Assembly: GCA_002007745.1 (NCBI GenBank)
Contig: CP019882.1
Span: 4,030,001 to 4,094,000 of the forward strand
DNA: 64,000 bases
Direction of reading: 5' to 3'
From: Mycolicibacterium litorale
GTDB taxonomy: Bacteria; Actinomycetota; Actinomycetes; Mycobacteriales; Mycobacteriaceae
Below, one piece after another: positions 16,039 through 24,996 of this stretch. How positions within the stretch are numbered: position 1 is the stretch's first letter; the number at the start of each line of letters is the position of its first letter. The position numbers were made by a program, and so were the translations under genes. The notes under the pieces are model-generated. The model was not told the origin of the DNA. It made no database searches and was given only the letters and a program-made list of their open reading frames with translations.

Positions 16039-18672
16039 ATGTTGCGCGCAGCCGTCGTGGGGGGCGGAGCTGCCGGAGTGCTTGCGGCGGTCCATTTACG
16101 TCGGAACGACCCCACCGCACAGATCACCCTGATCAACGCATCTGGGCGCCCCGGGACGGGTGCGGCGTACGGCACCAGCGACCCGACCCATTTGCTCAAC
16201 GTTCCCGCCCACCGGATGTCGGCGTGGCCCGACGATCCCGATCACTTCTGCCGCTGGCTCGACGAACGGGCAGTCACCGCGGCACACGGTTTCGCCCCCC
16301 GCCTCGCCTACGGTCGCTACCTGCAGGAGCAACTGTCCCAGGCTGATGTCCGGATCGAGACCGCCGAGGTGGTCGGATTGTTGCCGGGGCCGACGTGCCA
16401 GCTGAAGCTGAGCGACGGGCGCTCCCTGATCGCAGACGCCGTCGTGCTCGCGCCGGGGCGCCCTGCCGGAGGTATGCCCGAGTCGCTGGAACGCGCATTC
16501 GCTCCAGCGTTGGCGACCGGCACCGACGGCAAGGTCGTGTCCGACGCGTGGGCACCGGGCGCGCTCGCCACCCTCGGCGCGCTGCGGCTCGGCAGTGTCC
16601 TGGTGATCGGGTCGGGACTCACCGGCGTGGACGTTGCGCTGCACCTCATCGCGCGCGGCACCAAAGTCACCCTGCTGTCTCGGCACGGCGCGCTTCCCCG
16701 TCGGTTCCACGACGTGGGGCCGCCGGCCGAGGTGCCTCATATCGCTGCGTTGGCCGGTGCGTGTTCCCTCGATCAGGTGCGCGCGGCACTGGGCGACGAT
16801 CTGAGCCAAGCTCGCCAAGCCGGGGTGAACTGGCGGCGGGTGATTGACGGAATGCGCTCACACACCACCCGGGTGTGGCGATCGTTGGGGTGGGAGGACC
16901 AGCGTCGGTTCCTGCGGGAAGACTTGCGGCAGTGGGAGATTCTTCGCCACCGCATGCCGCCCACCACCGCCGACGCGATCCACTCCGCGCTGGAAAGCGG
17001 CCTTCTCGTCGTCGACGCCGGCGAAGTCGCCGATGTCGCGATCCACGGCTCCGGCGTGGAGCTGGTGGTGACGACCAGTGACGGATCGGTTCGCCGGCGC
17101 GGTGATGCGGTGGTCATCGCGACCGGCACCGCGTGGGACCGGCGGTCGCTGCAGCGGTCCCCACTGTGGGCCAACATGCTGGCCTCGGGCGTCGCGTCGC
17201 TGCACCCGTGCGGTATCGGCGTTCAGCTCGATGCCGATGGACATCTGATCGACCAGACCGGCACGACAGTGCCGGGCATCGTCTGTATCGGGCCGATCCG
17301 TCAGGGTGAGGAGTGGGAGACCACGGCCATCCCCGAGATCCGCACCCAGGCCGCCGCCATCGCGCGACTGCTGGGGGGTGAGACACGCACCCGCCCGGCG
17401 CGCAGGCCCGTTGCCGCGGCCGCCCCGCGGGCGGTCACCGGTGCGGCCGCCTCTTACGCCGAGGGTGTGCGGCGCCTGCTGGCCGTCCAGGACGGCGCCT
17501 CCGTCGCGTTCGCCGCCGCGGTCGCCGAAGATCCGCACCACGCGCGTGCCCATGTCGGGCTCGCCATGATCGCGACGGAGCGGCCGGACCGGGCCGGCGG
17601 CCCCGATGCGGTCAGCGGTCACCTGGCCCGGGCGCGGGCGGCCCTCGCTCACGGCAGCGGCGAGGACCGCAGCCACGTCGAGGCGATCGCCACCTGGTGC
17701 GCGGAGGGCAACGCCGCAGGCACTGAGGCGCTGATCGCGCATCTCGAGCGGGAACCGGACGACGCGGTGGCGTTACTGGTGCTGGCCCCGTCGATCGCGT
17801 TCGCGGGTGCCGGCGACGCGTTGCCGGACGCATGGCAGTACGTCGAACGGTTCACCGGTGTACACGGCGAAGCACCCTGGTACCTCGGATTGCGCGCTTA
17901 CGGCAGAACAGAACAGGGGCTCTGGTACGACGCCGCCGACCTGGCCGAGGCCGCGCTGGAACTCGATCCCGGCAACGGGAACGCGGCGCACGCGTTGACG
18001 CACGTGCACTACGAGACCGACGCACACCGGGCCGGCTTGAAGTGGTTGACGGAATGGATTCCCAGCCATGGCAATACCCAGCGCTACCTGGCCCACTTCC
18101 AGTGGCACGCTGCGCTGCACGAGCTCGCGATGGGCGACGCGGCTGCCGCGGCGCGCCGATACGCCACCTCTTTGGCGCCGCCCCATTCCCACGATGTCCG
18201 CTGCCTGGTCGACGCGGGTTCGCTGGCATGGCGAGCGCGTCTGCACCCGAGTTGGGTGACACCGCCCGACCCGATGCCGGTCATCGCCGAAGTCGGATCG
18301 TTGGCCTACGCGCCGAAGACACCGTTCATCGCCTTTCATGCGCTGCTTCTGCTCGCAGCGGCCAACGACCCGGCCGGGATCAGGGCGATCGACGTTCCCG
18401 CGGCCACCGACGAACAGGCGACCACACTTCGACTCATCGGAGAAGGCCTGATCGCGTTGTCCGAGGGCGAGCCACGCACCGCCCTCGACTACCTCTTGGA
18501 GTCGCTGCCCGGCTTACCGTCGATCGGAGGCAGCCGGGTGCAACACGAAGTGGTACTCGAAACCGCCTTGGCGGCAATGCTTCAGCTCGGCGGCCCGGGA
18601 CAGGCGGCACGCCTGCTGTCGCGGTATCGCGCTACACCCGAACCGCAGGTGACCCGCGGCGCGGTGAACTGA
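16039..18672 (+). CDS. Fusion: YdhS-like FAD/NAD(P)-binding protein plus TTC38-like TPR domain
   Basis: 877 aa. Residues 1 to about 450 form a two-dinucleotide-fold flavoprotein of the FAD-NAD(P)-binding (YdhS/HI0933-like) type: GGGAAG near residue 8 for FAD, TGAAYGT and HLLNVPAHRMSAWPDD, then a second GSGLTG at 191-196 for NAD(P). After an Ala/Pro-rich linker (about 455-475) the C-terminal 400 residues resemble the TTC38 tetratricopeptide family: LEREPDDAVALLVLAPSIAF, YLGLRAYGRTEQGLWYDAADLAEAALELDPGNGNAAHALTHV, FQWHAALHELAMGD. Each half is known separately; the fusion suggests a redox enzyme with a built-in protein-interaction scaffold. Convergent with nrdF2. Confidence 0.75.
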   Translation: MLRAAVVGGGAAGVLAAVHLRRNDPTAQITLINASGRPGTGAAYGTSDPTHLLNVPAHRMSAWPDDPDHFCRWLDERAVTAAHGFAPRLAYGRYLQEQLSQADVRIETAEVVGLLPGPTCQLKLSDGRSLIADAVVLAPGRPAGGMPESLERAFAPALATGTDGKVVSDAWAPGALATLGALRLGSVLVIGSGLTGVDVALHLIARGTKVTLLSRHGALPRRFHDVGPPAEVPHIAALAGACSLDQVRAALGDDLSQARQAGVNWRRVIDGMRSHTTRVWRSLGWEDQRRFLREDLRQWEILRHRMPPTTADAIHSALESGLLVVDAGEVADVAIHGSGVELVVTTSDGSVRRRGDAVVIATGTAWDRRSLQRSPLWANMLASGVASLHPCGIGVQLDADGHLIDQTGTTVPGIVCIGPIRQGEEWETTAIPEIRTQAAAIARLLGGETRTRPARRPVAAAAPRAVTGAAASYAEGVRRLLAVQDGASVAFAAAVAEDPHHARAHVGLAMIATERPDRAGGPDAVSGHLARARAALAHGSGEDRSHVEAIATWCAEGNAAGTEALIAHLEREPDDAVALLVLAPSIAFAGAGDALPDAWQYVERFTGVHGEAPWYLGLRAYGRTEQGLWYDAADLAEAALELDPGNGNAAHALTHVHYETDAHRAGLKWLTEWIPSHGNTQRYLAHFQWHAALHELAMGDAAAAARRYATSLAPPHSHDVRCLVDAGSLAWRARLHPSWVTPPDPMPVIAEVGSLAYAPKTPFIAFHALLLLAAANDPAGIRAIDVPAATDEQATTLRLIGEGLIALSEGEPRTALDYLLESLPGLPSIGGSRVQHEVVLETALAAMLQLGGPGQAARLLSRYRATPEPQVTRGAVN

Positions 18673-18684
18673 CGGCTGGGTGCG

Positions 18685-19659
18685 TCAGAAGTTCCAGTCG
18701 TCGTCCTCGGTGACCACGGCCTTGCCGATGACGTAGCTGGAGCCCGACCCGGAGAAGAAGTCGTGGTTCTCGTCGGCGTTCGGCGACAGCGCCGAGAGGA
18801 TCGCCGGGTTCACCTCGGTCTCGTCGCGCGGGAACAACGCCTCGAAGCCCATGTTCATCAACGCCTTGTTGGCGTTGTAGCGCAGATACTTCTTGACATC
18901 CTCGGTCAGCCCGACCGCGTCGTACAGGTCCTGGGTGTACTCGATCTCGTTCTCGTACAACGCATACAGCAGCTCGTAGGCGTAGTCCTTGAGCTCCTGC
19001 TTGCGCTCGTCGGTCTGCAGCGCGTAGCCCTTCTGGAACTTGTAGCCGATGTAATAGGCGTGCACGGCCTCGTCGCGGATGATCAGCCGGATCAGGTCGG
19101 CGGTGTTGGTCAGCTTGGCCCGGCTCGACCAGTACATCGGCAGGTAGAAGCCGGAGTAGAACAGGAACGCCTCGAGGAAGACCGAGGCGATCTTGCGCTT
19201 GAGCGGGTCGTCACCGTGGTAGTAGTCGAGGATGATCTGCGCCTTGCGCTGCAGGTTGACGTTCTCCTCCGACCAGCGGAACGCCTCGTCGATCTCGGCC
19301 GTCGAGCACAGGGTGGAGAAGATCGAGCTGTAGCTCTTGGCGTGCACCGACTCCATGAAGGTGATGTTGGTCAGCACCGCTTCTTCGTGCATGGTGATCG
19401 CATCGGGGATCATGCTCACCGACCCGACCGTGCTCTGGATGGTGTCCAGCAGCGTCAGGCCGGTGAACACCCGCATGGTGAGTTCTTTTTCCGCCGGCGT
19501 CAGCGTGTTCCACGACGGCAGGTCGTTGGACAGCGGAACCTTCTCGGGCAACCAGAAGTTGCCGGTCAAGCGATCCCAGACCTCGGCGTCCTTCTCGTCG
19601 ACGACACGGTTCCAGTTGATCGCCGTCGCCCGGTCGATCAGCTTCGCTCCTTCGGCCAC
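18685..19659 (-). CDS. nrdF2: Class Ib ribonucleotide reductase beta subunit NrdF2
   Basis: 324 aa. Metal-site residues are seen in the FTGLTLLDTIQ helix, the HEEAVLTNITFMESVHAKSYSSIF segment (Glu, His, and the nearby radical Tyr), EAFLFYSGF, and RDEAVHAYYIGY. The C-terminus ends DDDWNF, the tail that docks on NrdE. Makes the tyrosyl radical for dNTP synthesis. Tandem NrdR-box-like sites lie upstream. Syntenic with Rv3048c. Confidence 0.96.
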   Translation of the reverse strand: MAEGAKLIDRATAINWNRVVDEKDAEVWDRLTGNFWLPEKVPLSNDLPSWNTLTPAEKELTMRVFTGLTLLDTIQSTVGSVSMIPDAITMHEEAVLTNITFMESVHAKSYSSIFSTLCSTAEIDEAFRWSEENVNLQRKAQIILDYYHGDDPLKRKIASVFLEAFLFYSGFYLPMYWSSRAKLTNTADLIRLIIRDEAVHAYYIGYKFQKGYALQTDERKQELKDYAYELLYALYENEIEYTQDLYDAVGLTEDVKKYLRYNANKALMNMGFEALFPRDETEVNPAILSALSPNADENHDFFSGSGSSYVIGKAVVTEDDDWNF

Positions 19660-19709
19660 CGCAACCCCACTTCACCACGATGTATGCCCGTCTCCGGCTG
19701 ACGCCCAAA

Positions 19710-19725
19710 ACACTACCCCTGGGGT
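19710..19725 (-). promoter_or_regulatory. NrdR-box-like site 1 upstream of nrdF2
   Basis: ACACTACCCCTGGGGT keeps the conserved left half (ACACTA) of the NrdR box. Its centre is exactly 32 bp from the second site, matching the three-turn spacing of paired NrdR boxes. Confidence 0.5.
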
Positions 19726-19741
19726 CGGACAACTAAGGCCA

Positions 19742-19757
19742 ACACAACACTTTGTGT
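19742..19757 (-). promoter_or_regulatory. NrdR-box-like site 2 upstream of nrdF2
   Basis: ACACAACACTTTGTGT is a 16-nt near-palindrome (AACACAA/TTGTGTT arms) that matches the outer ACAC...GTGT of the NrdR consensus. It lies about 85 bp upstream of the nrdF2 start and 32 bp from site 1. Confidence 0.55.
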
Positions 19758-19820
19758 TTTTTCGGCGTCGAATCCACAGGTCCGCGCACTGGGCGCGGAT
19801 CGGCCCGGCGTGTCGGACGA

Positions 19821-21323
19821 TCACCGGGTGAAGCGGTACTCCGAGCGCCGAAGCGAACGGGTGGCCAGCCAGTACTGCCACGTCATCCCGCTCCACAAGG
19901 TGCGGTTCTTGCCGTGCTCGTCGAGGTACCAGCTGCTGCAGCCGCCTGTGCTCCACACCGTGCGCTCAAGCCGATCGTGCAAATCGGTGTTGAACGCGTC
20001 CTGCGCGGCCCGGGTCGGCGACAAAGCCTGCGCACCCACCTTGTCGACAGCGGCGATCGCCTGGCCGACGTAGCGGATCTGGGACTCGATCATGAACACC
20101 ACCGAGTTGTGCCCCAGCCCGGTGTTCGGGCCGAGCAGAAAGAACAGGTTGGGCATGTCGGCGACGGCGATCCCGCGGTGGGCCTGCACCCCCTCCCGGT
20201 TCCAGCGGTCGACCAGGTCTTCCCCACCGGGGCCCTTGATGTCGACGTAGGTGTAGGAGTCGGTGACGTGGAACCCGGTGGCGAACACGATCACGTCGGC
20301 TTCTCTTTCGACGCCGTCGACCGTCACGATCCCGCGCGGGGTGATCCGGCTGATCTTCTCGGTCACCAACGTGGTCTTCGGGTCTGCGACGCCGCGGTAG
20401 TAGGTGTCGGAGTTCAGGATTCGCTTGCACCCCGCCCGGTAGTTCGGGGTCAGTTTGCGACGCAACTCGCGGTCGCGGACGTGGCGGCGGATGTTCCACT
20501 TACCCAGTAGCTCACCGATCTTGAGCAGCGCCGGGCGCTGGGTCATGGCGAAGCCGACACCCTCGTGCGCCCAGTAGATGCCGTCGCGCAGCAGCGCCCG
20601 GGCGCCGGGCACGGTGGCGAGCAGCTGACGCAACCGTGCCGGGATCGCGTTGTTGGGCCGCGGCATGACCCACGGTGGGGTGCGCTGGTAGAGCTGCAGC
20701 TCGGCGACCCGGCCGACGATCTCGGGCACGATCTGGATGGCACTGGCGCCGGTCCCGATGACGGCGACCTTCTTACCGGTGATATCCACGCCGTGGTCCC
20801 ACTGCGCGGAGTGGAACGCCGCACCGGTGAAGTCCTCGAGCCCGTCGAAGTCGGGAACGGCCGGGATGTGCAGGGCGCCGGCACCCGAGATCAGGAACTG
20901 TGCGACGAACTCCCGACCGTCCTTGGTGAACACGTGCCAGCGCTGTTGGGCCTCGTCCCAGTGCGCCCGGTCGACGTGGGCGCCGAACCGGATGTAGCGG
21001 CGCAGGCCGTACTTGTCGGTGACGCCTTTGAGGTAATCGAGGATCTCGGGCTGGAAGGACCACATGTAGGTCCAGTCAGCTTTCGGCTCGAACGAGAACG
21101 AGTACATGTGGGCGGGGATGTCGCAGGCACACCCGGGGTAGCTGTTGTCACGCCACGTGCCGCCGATGTCGTCGGCCTTCTCCAGGATCAGGAAGTCGAC
21201 GCCGCGCCGTTGCAGCTCGATGCCCATTCCCAGACCGGAGAAGCCGGTGCCGATCACCAGGGCACGGGTGCGCACCGGCGGGGCGGTGCTGACGGGCACG
21301 ACGGTCGGTTCGACAGCGGTCAT
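19821..21323 (-). CDS. Flavin-containing (Baeyer-Villiger type) monooxygenase (Rv3049c-like)
   Basis: 500 aa. FAD-binding GTGFSGLGMGIEL near the N-terminus, DDIGGTWRDNSYPGCACDIPAHMYSFSF, NADPH-binding GTGASAIQIVPEI and the terminal FATGFHVTDSY motif are those of class B flavoprotein monooxygenases of the BVMO/FMO group. Start at ATG 21323 begins just before the FAD motif region. Probably oxidises ketones or lipophilic xenobiotics. In M. tuberculosis Rv3049c is likewise next to a TetR gene. Confidence 0.9.
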   Translation of the reverse strand: MTAVEPTVVPVSTAPPVRTRALVIGTGFSGLGMGIELQRRGVDFLILEKADDIGGTWRDNSYPGCACDIPAHMYSFSFEPKADWTYMWSFQPEILDYLKGVTDKYGLRRYIRFGAHVDRAHWDEAQQRWHVFTKDGREFVAQFLISGAGALHIPAVPDFDGLEDFTGAAFHSAQWDHGVDITGKKVAVIGTGASAIQIVPEIVGRVAELQLYQRTPPWVMPRPNNAIPARLRQLLATVPGARALLRDGIYWAHEGVGFAMTQRPALLKIGELLGKWNIRRHVRDRELRRKLTPNYRAGCKRILNSDTYYRGVADPKTTLVTEKISRITPRGIVTVDGVEREADVIVFATGFHVTDSYTYVDIKGPGGEDLVDRWNREGVQAHRGIAVADMPNLFFLLGPNTGLGHNSVVFMIESQIRYVGQAIAAVDKVGAQALSPTRAAQDAFNTDLHDRLERTVWSTGGCSSWYLDEHGKNRTLWSGMTWQYWLATRSLRRSEYRFTR

Positions 21324-21366
21324 GGCACCAAAATACCCAATACCGCCGGTATCGGGTGAAGGTCGC

Positions 21367-22113
21367 TCAGCCGGCGGCGGCACGCAGCGGCACCGCCGCG
21401 TGGACCGGCCGGTCGGGATCGAGCTGGATCCCCAGCAGCTCGGCGGTGCCCTTGACGGTGCCGAGCATGATCGTGGTCAGGTGGTTGACGAACTCCTCCG
21501 ACGGCATCCGTCGGGGGCTGTCCGGGTCGGGACCCAGCCACCAGTCGGTGGCCGCGGACGCCGAGCCGAACGTCGCCGCCCCTGCCAGCTGCAGCGCAGC
21601 CGGGTCCAGCTCCATCTCGCGCAGCTCGTTGTTGAACATCTCGGCCATCGCCATGGTGATCTCGCGTCCCTCGTTGAGGGCCCGCTGGGTCGACTCGGAC
21701 TGCTCGGGGAAGCGGCCCTGCAGCATGAAGCGAAGGACGTTGGGGTGTTGTTCGACGAGGTTGACGTATTCGGCCACGCTGCGGCGCACCACTTCGCGGG
21801 TGGGGTCGGCGGCGAAGTCCAGGTTGGAGAAGATGGCCGCCCACAGCATGTCGCGCAGCCGCTTGCCGATGGCCTGGAACAGGTCGGATTTGTCGGTGAA
21901 GTGCCGGTAGATCTTCGGCTTCGCCGTACCGGCCTCTTCGGCGATCTCGCGCAGGCTGACGTCGGGCCCGTTCTTGTCGATGGCCCGGAAAGCGGCGTCG
22001 ACGATCTCGGCGCGCACCTTCTTGCGATGTTCGCGCCAGCGCTCGCTGCGCGCGTCGACCTTGCCCGGCTCGGCGCCGGATCGCGATCTGGACACTCTGC
22101 GCACGTCAAGCAC
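21367..22113 (-). CDS. TetR-family transcriptional regulator (Rv3050c-like)
   Basis: 248 aa. HTH region AAFRAIDKNGPDVSLREIAEEAGTAKPKIYRHFTDKSDLFQAIG is canonical TetR; the C-terminal half is an unassigned ligand domain. GTG 22113 gives a basic N-terminal arm; internal GTGs are possible. It precedes the monooxygenase by 43 nt on the same strand, so the two are probably co-transcribed and the monooxygenase is a likely target. Confidence 0.9.
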   Translation of the reverse strand: MLDVRRVSRSRSGAEPGKVDARSERWREHRKKVRAEIVDAAFRAIDKNGPDVSLREIAEEAGTAKPKIYRHFTDKSDLFQAIGKRLRDMLWAAIFSNLDFAADPTREVVRRSVAEYVNLVEQHPNVLRFMLQGRFPEQSESTQRALNEGREITMAMAEMFNNELREMELDPAALQLAGAATFGSASAATDWWLGPDPDSPRRMPSEEFVNHLTTIMLGTVKGTAELLGIQLDPDRPVHAAVPLRAAAG

Positions 22114-22201
22114 TGTACCCGGCGCCGCCTGCTGACCAGGGCCAACTGCGGGCGTTCAACGTCACATCGACAACCGCCGATCTGAGCGGCTTGGTGTTCT
22201 C

Positions 22202-22229
22202 CGATAGCATCGATGCGATCCGACTATCG
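22202..22229. promoter_or_regulatory. Inverted repeat in the TetR/GGR divergent promoter region
   Basis: CGATAG (22202-22207) and CTATCG (22224-22229) flank an inner perfect palindrome GCATCGATGC (22207-22216), 17-45 bp before the GGR-like start. Candidate TetR operator. Confidence 0.35.
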
Positions 22230-22246
22230 AAGCGAGACGAGACGTA

Positions 22247-23428
22247 GTGACCGAGCGATTCGACCTGGTGGTAGCCGGCGGGGGGCCATCGGGATCCGCG
22301 GCGGCCTGGCAGGCTGCACAGACCGGCGCGAAAGTGGTGGTCCTCGACAAGGCCGTGTTCCCGCGGGACAAGCCTTGCGGCGACGGCCTGACCGCGCGGG
22401 CAGTCAGCTACCTGCAGAAGATGGGTCTGGCCCACGAGGTGTCGCAGTTCCATCGGGTCAACAAGGTGACGGTGTTCAGCCCGTCGCAGTGGGAGCTGTC
22501 CTTCCCCAAGCGGCCCGGCATGCCGGACCACGGCCACACCGTGAGCCGCACCGAACTGGACACCCTGCTGCTCAAGCACGCCGAGTCGGCCGGCGCAGTC
22601 GTCCGGCAGGGATGCGAAGTCGCCGGCCCCGAACTCGACGAGCGCGGCCGGGTGATCGGCGTCGTGCTCAAGAGCGGCGAGAAGGTCTTCGGCGACGCGG
22701 TGATCGCCGCCGACGGCGCCTACTCGCCCATCAAGCGGGCGCTGAAGCTGGACTCGGAATACAACGGCTACTCGGCGATCGCCATCCGCTCGGAGATGGA
22801 CGCCAACCGGCCCGACTCCGACAGCCTCGACATCTATCTCAAGCTCGCCTTCCAGGGTGACCAGCTGCCCGGTTACGGATGGGTCTTCCCGATGGGCGGC
22901 GGCCGGTTCAACATCGGCCTGGGGTACGTCAACAGCTACAAGAACTGGCAGTCCATCAACGCCACCCAGTTCCTCGGCGAGTTTCTGCGCACCCTGCCCG
23001 CGGAGTGGGAGCTGCCCCCCATCGAGGAGCTCAAGAAGAACAAGAGTGTGCGGGCCTGGCGGCTGCCGATGGGCTTCACGGCGTGGCCGCCGTGGCGCCC
23101 GGGCGTGCTGTTCACCGGCGACTCGCTGGGCGCGGGCAAACCCGCTTCCGGGGCGGGTATCTCCAAGGCATTGGAGTCCGGGCTGGCGGCCGGCGAGTGT
23201 GCCATCGCGGCGCTGGAGAACGGCGGACCCGACGACTTCACCAACTACGCGCAGCGGATGGAAGCGGCGTGGGGCCGGGAGTACAAGCGGGGCCGCTACT
23301 TCCACAAGCTGCTGGGTTATCCGCAGCTGGCCAACGCCGGCATCAAGTTGATCGACAACGCCCGCTTCCGCGACGCCATGCTCAAGGCGTTGTACAAGAA
23401 GGCGCAGGGGCCGCAGCACCGCTACTGA
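22247..23428 (+). CDS. Geranylgeranyl reductase family FAD-dependent oxidoreductase
   Basis: 393 aa. FAD motif VVAGGGPSGSAAAWQAAQTGAKVVVLDK at the N-terminus, the PCGDGLTARAVSYL motif typical of GGR/digeranylgeranyl-glycerophospholipid reductase relatives, AADGAYSPIKRAL, and the FTGDSLGAGKPASGAGISKALESG C-terminal FAD segment. In actinobacteria such enzymes reduce isoprenoid double bonds, for example of menaquinone or polyprenyl chains; the substrate here is open. Start GTG 22247. Not in the H37Rv order at this point. Confidence 0.88.
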   Translation: MTERFDLVVAGGGPSGSAAAWQAAQTGAKVVVLDKAVFPRDKPCGDGLTARAVSYLQKMGLAHEVSQFHRVNKVTVFSPSQWELSFPKRPGMPDHGHTVSRTELDTLLLKHAESAGAVVRQGCEVAGPELDERGRVIGVVLKSGEKVFGDAVIAADGAYSPIKRALKLDSEYNGYSAIAIRSEMDANRPDSDSLDIYLKLAFQGDQLPGYGWVFPMGGGRFNIGLGYVNSYKNWQSINATQFLGEFLRTLPAEWELPPIEELKKNKSVRAWRLPMGFTAWPPWRPGVLFTGDSLGAGKPASGAGISKALESGLAAGECAIAALENGGPDDFTNYAQRMEAAWGREYKRGRYFHKLLGYPQLANAGIKLIDNARFRDAMLKALYKKAQGPQHRY

Positions 23429-23443
23429 AGCGGTGCTGCCCGC

Positions 23444-24010
23444 ATGGTCGACGACATCGGCGCCAACCTCGGCGACCAGGCGTCGCGGCGGCTCGCGGCG
23501 CTCGGCTCGGTGATGCTGACGCCTGGTCTCAGCGCTGACGAGTTGGCGCGCATCGAGGACGAGTTCGGTTTCGCGTTCGCCGACGACCATCGCACCTTCC
23601 TGTCCGCTGGCCTGCCGGTGGGAGACGGGTGGCCGGACTGGCGGTCGGCACCACGGCGAACGCTGCACCTGCAACTCCGACTGCCTGCCGAGGGGATCCT
23701 CTTCGCCGTCGAGTGGCGGGGTTTTTGGTCCGACGCATGGGGTGTCCGGCCGCAAAAGGGCAAGGATGCGCTGCGCAGCGCGAACTACCATCTGGCGCGA
23801 GTGCCGCAGCTGGTGCCGCTGCATGCGAATCGCTTTCTCCCGGCCGGACGCGGCAGCTGGGGTCGGCCCGTGTTGTCGGTGTACCAGAGCCAGGTCATCT
23901 GTTGCGGCGCTGACCTTCCCGACTATGTCGAGCGGGAGTTCGGCGTGGCGCCCGAAGCGGCACCCGCGCCGACGTCGTCAGTGCGGTTCTGGTCGGACCT
24001 GATCGGCTAG
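23444..24010 (+). CDS. SMI1/KNR4 (SUKH)-like protein
   Basis: 188 aa. The N-terminal LSADELARIEDEFGFAFADDHRTFLSAGLPVGDGWPDWR and late LSVYQSQVICCGADLPDYVEREFG segments resemble SMI1/KNR4-fold proteins. SUKH proteins often serve as immunity proteins to polymorphic toxins, but no toxin gene is nearby, so a housekeeping or regulatory role is as likely. 15 nt after the GGR-like gene and perhaps on the same transcript. Family match judged by eye. Confidence 0.5.
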   Translation: MVDDIGANLGDQASRRLAALGSVMLTPGLSADELARIEDEFGFAFADDHRTFLSAGLPVGDGWPDWRSAPRRTLHLQLRLPAEGILFAVEWRGFWSDAWGVRPQKGKDALRSANYHLARVPQLVPLHANRFLPAGRGSWGRPVLSVYQSQVICCGADLPDYVEREFGVAPEAAPAPTSSVRFWSDLIG

Positions 24011-24016
24011 CTCGCG

Positions 24017-24084
24017 CCGTGTCGGCGAGTGGCCAATTACGACACCGCTGAGGCCACATCCCGTGCCATAACTGGCCGCTCGGC
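24017..24084. terminator. Imperfect hairpin between convergent genes
   Basis: Left arm GGCGAGTGGCCAATTACG and right arm CATAACTGGCCGCTCGGC pair imperfectly across about 20 nt between the SMI1-like and dioxygenase genes. Likely a shared terminator or stem; no strong T-tract. Confidence 0.4.
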
Positions 24085-24090
24085 GACTGG

Positions 24091-24957
24091 TCAGATGTTG
24101 GTTTCGTCGACGGGCACGCCCGCGGCGGGAGCGGCGGCACCGCGGCCCTGCGCCGTCTGGGTGCAGGCCAGCCCGAGGGTGTAGGACGTCATCGACAGCG
24201 ACCCGTAGGCGCATCCGTCGGTGAGCACGTCCACCCCACCGCCTTGGACCCCGGCCAGTCCGGCGAAGTACAGCAGCGGCAGGAAGTGGTCGGGGGTGGG
24301 CGCGGCGGCCGGGTAGTCGGCGTGCTCGCGCAGTGCGACGGCCGCGGCCGGGTCATCGAGCAGCTGCGCGCGGGCCTGGTCGTCGAAGCGCTGCGCCCAG
24401 TCGAAGCCGCGGTTCTCCAGCGCCGGGTCCATCCCGGCCAGGTTGTGCACCACGTTGCCGCTGCCCAGAATCAGCACGCCACGTTCCCGCAGTACCGCCA
24501 GCTTGGCGCCCAGCTCGAGGTGGTACTCAAGGGGCTTGTAGGCGTTGATGGCCAGCTGCACAACGGGTATCGACGCGTCCGGGAAGGCGTGGACGAGCAC
24601 CGACCAGGTGCCATGGTCGATGCCCCAGCTGTCCAGATCGGCGCCCACCCAGGTCGGCTTGACCACTTCGGCGATCTCGTCGGCGAGCTCCGGCAGCCCC
24701 GGCGCCGGGTACTGCACACCGAAGAGGTCGGCCGGAAATCCGTAGAAGTCGTGGATGGTTCGCGGTACGGCCATCGCCGTCACAGCGGTGGCGTTGATGT
24801 ACCAGTGCGCACTGACGACCAGGATGGCGCGCGGCCTGCCGAACGATGCCAGCACACCGTGGCCGAACGCCCGCCACGCCGAGGTGAAGCGGTTGATTTC
24901 CAAAGCGTTCATCGGACTGCCGTGCCCGATGAACGCGGCCGGCATCAGTGTGGACAT
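24091..24957 (-). CDS. DODA-type (LigB-family) extradiol dioxygenase
   Basis: 288 aa. Class III extradiol ring-cleavage fold: FIGHGSPMNAL at the N-terminus, VVSAHWYIN around residue 50, IDHGTWSVLVHAFP and ILGSGNVVHNLAGM. These His positions bind the metal in the YgiD/4,5-DOPA dioxygenase group. Substrate probably a catechol-type compound. ATG 24957; it is divergent from nothing close and lies upstream of the phytanoyl-type gene's stop by 39 nt. Confidence 0.88.
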   Translation of the reverse strand: MSTLMPAAFIGHGSPMNALEINRFTSAWRAFGHGVLASFGRPRAILVVSAHWYINATAVTAMAVPRTIHDFYGFPADLFGVQYPAPGLPELADEIAEVVKPTWVGADLDSWGIDHGTWSVLVHAFPDASIPVVQLAINAYKPLEYHLELGAKLAVLRERGVLILGSGNVVHNLAGMDPALENRGFDWAQRFDDQARAQLLDDPAAAVALREHADYPAAAPTPDHFLPLLYFAGLAGVQGGGVDVLTDGCAYGSLSMTSYTLGLACTQTAQGRGAAAPAAGVPVDETNI

Positions 24958-24996
24958 GCAGCAAGTTAACCGCAGACCGGCGACGCAGGTGCGGCG

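Noticed and set aside
22106..23824. 572-aa minus-strand frame
   Set aside because: Antisense to the geranylgeranyl-reductase-like gene, low complexity, no domain.
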